64,000 nucleotides of DNA from Gillisia sp. (lineage in GTDB: Bacteria > Bacteroidota > Bacteroidia > Flavobacteriales > Flavobacteriaceae): positions 1 to 64,000 of the forward strand of contig JAGXIL010000024.1 in the NCBI GenBank assembly GCA_024635655.1. Reading direction: 5' to 3'. Each line of letters opens with the position of its first letter. The stretch's first letter is position 1. The notes below the pieces were generated by a model. The model worked only from the letters and a program-made list of their open reading frames with translations, did no database searches and had not been told where the DNA came from. This document shows, piece after piece, positions 62,878 through 64,000 of the stretch. The translations under genes were made by a program, and so were the position numbers.

Positions 62878-63718
62878 AATTGAAGTTTTACAACCCGGAT
62901 TATTTTCTACAATTCAGGATGTGGGAAGATTTGGATACATGAAATACGGCGTGCCTGTAAGTGGATCAATGGATACATACTCAGCAAAAATGGTAAACCT
63001 TATTCTACAAAATTCTCCCGATTGTGCGGTAATGGAAGTTACTCAAACCGGTCCGAAATTAAAATTTTCAGCCCCGGTTGAAATTGTAATCTCGGGAGGA
63101 AATCTTTCTCCTAAAGTAAATGAAACTGAAATTAAACATAATACTATTTTCCGGGTTCAGACGGGAGATGTATTGAGCTTCGGAAAAAGGCAATTTGGGT
63201 GCAGGAGTTATTTGGGCATTTCAGGTGGATTTCAAACAGAAAAGATTTTAAACAGCAGGAGTTGGTATGAAGGAATAACTAAGAATTCTCATCTTGTAAA
63301 AGGGATGAAATTGGGGTATCATTCTATAGTAGGTTCTATAAATAATACGTATTCTTCTATTAAACCGGAATCATCTTATATAAGAAATCAGGGAATAGTT
63401 GTTGCCAAAGGACCTGAATTTGAGAAAATGCCGGATACTTTGAAAGAAGAGATCTTTCTTCAGGAGTTTTCAGTTAGTAAAAATTATAACCGAATGGCTA
63501 TTCAACTGGAAGAAAATTTTAAAAATTCTATGGAACCTATTACCACCGGCCCTGTTGTACAGGGGACCGTGCAGCTTACCCCGGGAGGGAAAATCATCAT
63601 TTTAATGAGAGACTGCCAAACCACAGGAGGCTACCCCCGGATTCTGCAAGTTATGGAGCAGGGAATGAATTCCCTTGCTCAAAAATTAAAAGGAGACAGG
63701 ATAAGTTTTCGATTGTAA
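62867..63718 (+). CDS. pxpC: 5-oxoprolinase subunit C (KipA family)
   Basis: The 283-aa protein is of the biotin-dependent carboxyltransferase/KipA type: EVLQPGLFSTIQDVGRFGYMKYGVPVSGSMD at the N-terminus, YLGISGGFQTEKIL in the middle and DCQTTGGYPRILQVM near the end. It completes the PxpABC complex. The last 280 bp of the window after it hold no gene. Confidence 0.95.
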   Translation: MKAEIEVLQPGLFSTIQDVGRFGYMKYGVPVSGSMDTYSAKMVNLILQNSPDCAVMEVTQTGPKLKFSAPVEIVISGGNLSPKVNETEIKHNTIFRVQTGDVLSFGKRQFGCRSYLGISGGFQTEKILNSRSWYEGITKNSHLVKGMKLGYHSIVGSINNTYSSIKPESSYIRNQGIVVAKGPEFEKMPDTLKEEIFLQEFSVSKNYNRMAIQLEENFKNSMEPITTGPVVQGTVQLTPGGKIIILMRDCQTTGGYPRILQVMEQGMNSLAQKLKGDRISFRL

Positions 63719-64000
63719 TATATCAATTCATGCAGAGGGCGAAGCTATCTCCCCTTGCCACTACAAAGGTTTAAAAGAAAAGTGCCTTCTGAAATACAAT
63801 TTAAGGACCCCTACCTCCTAAATCGTTAACATACGGCACTTTGCTAATCTAATTAACAGGATAAATATACCTTACTATTTTTCTCCATAAAAGGGTGTTT
63901 TTCCCCTTTTTATGCTGTAGTGATAAAATAAGTTAAAATTATTTATACTTTTAACAGATAATATTTAAAATAATAACCTGTTTAAAAATTTTATATGGGA
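63719..64000. other. Terminal intergenic segment
   Basis: AT-rich with no coding sequence. A hairpin cataaaaggg/cccctttttatg at 63886-63914 lies about 170 bp after pxpC; it has no clear T-run beyond the stem and may be a late terminator. Confidence 0.45.

Overview
The window is about 40% GC chromosomal DNA from a member of the Bacteroidota, most likely a marine or soil Flavobacteriaceae. Three things point there. It carries a SusC/SusD/SusE glycan-uptake set with lipoproteins that have acidic residues after the lipobox Cys. Many genes have the Bacteroidota -7 promoter element TAnnTTTG close to the start codon. Its gene families are typical of the group: a two-component propeller histidine kinase with a LytTR regulator, DUF4168, and a Nudix-type sugar regulator. 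I cannot fix the genus. I see no rRNA, tRNA, CRISPR array, insertion sequence or prophage.

Layout. 0-6 kb: a small secreted repeat protein resembling the 'septoil knot' family (former DUF6150), a secreted endonuclease/exonuclease/phosphatase protein, then a LytTR response regulator overlapping a 994-aa propeller histidine kinase. 6.5-20 kb: mostly single housekeeping or stress genes. These are a divergent Lrp/AsnC regulator and TauE/SafE exporter, a ring-cleaving dioxygenase with a carboxylesterase (MhqO/MhqD-like), DUF4168, DUF1206 and DUF389 proteins, a NudK-like Nudix hydrolase, a VOC protein, a membrane-anchored kinase-like protein next to a 2H phosphoesterase, lysA and an MFS exporter. 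20-22 kb: sucC and a repeat-rich gap.

22.6-28.8 kb is a galactose (Leloir) locus: galM, a sodium/sugar symporter, galT and galK. A catalytically dead Nudix-HTH regulator is divergent from galK, and a perfect 25-bp palindrome abuts the galK -7 element. 29-34 kb holds a Tat-type hydroxypyruvate-isomerase-like protein, a GH88 lipoprotein and a clan GH-A secreted glycosidase. 34.4-53.1 kb is a complete starch/maltodextrin utilization locus. On the minus strand lie susC-susD-susE and a surface alpha-amylase. On the plus strand lie a LacI regulator, an MFS sugar porter, beta-phosphoglucomutase, a GH65 phosphorylase and three GH13 enzymes. pfkA, gap and a GlcNAc-type kinase follow directly, so imported maltose has a short route into glycolysis. 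A LacI-type 16-bp palindrome lies upstream of susC, and a degenerate copy lies upstream of pfkA. 56-64 kb: yifB/comM, a small membrane protein, DUF2891 lipoprotein, an NRAMP-fold transporter lacking the canonical metal-binding motifs, and pxpABC (5-oxoprolinase).

The most interesting signals are: (i) at least eight intergenic arrays with strict 7-bp periodicity but unrelated unit sequences; (ii) the non-canonical NRAMP protein beside 5-oxoprolinase genes, which suggests an organic substrate; (iii) LacI-type operator candidates joining starch uptake to glycolysis; and (iv) the Nudix-regulator palindrome at galK.
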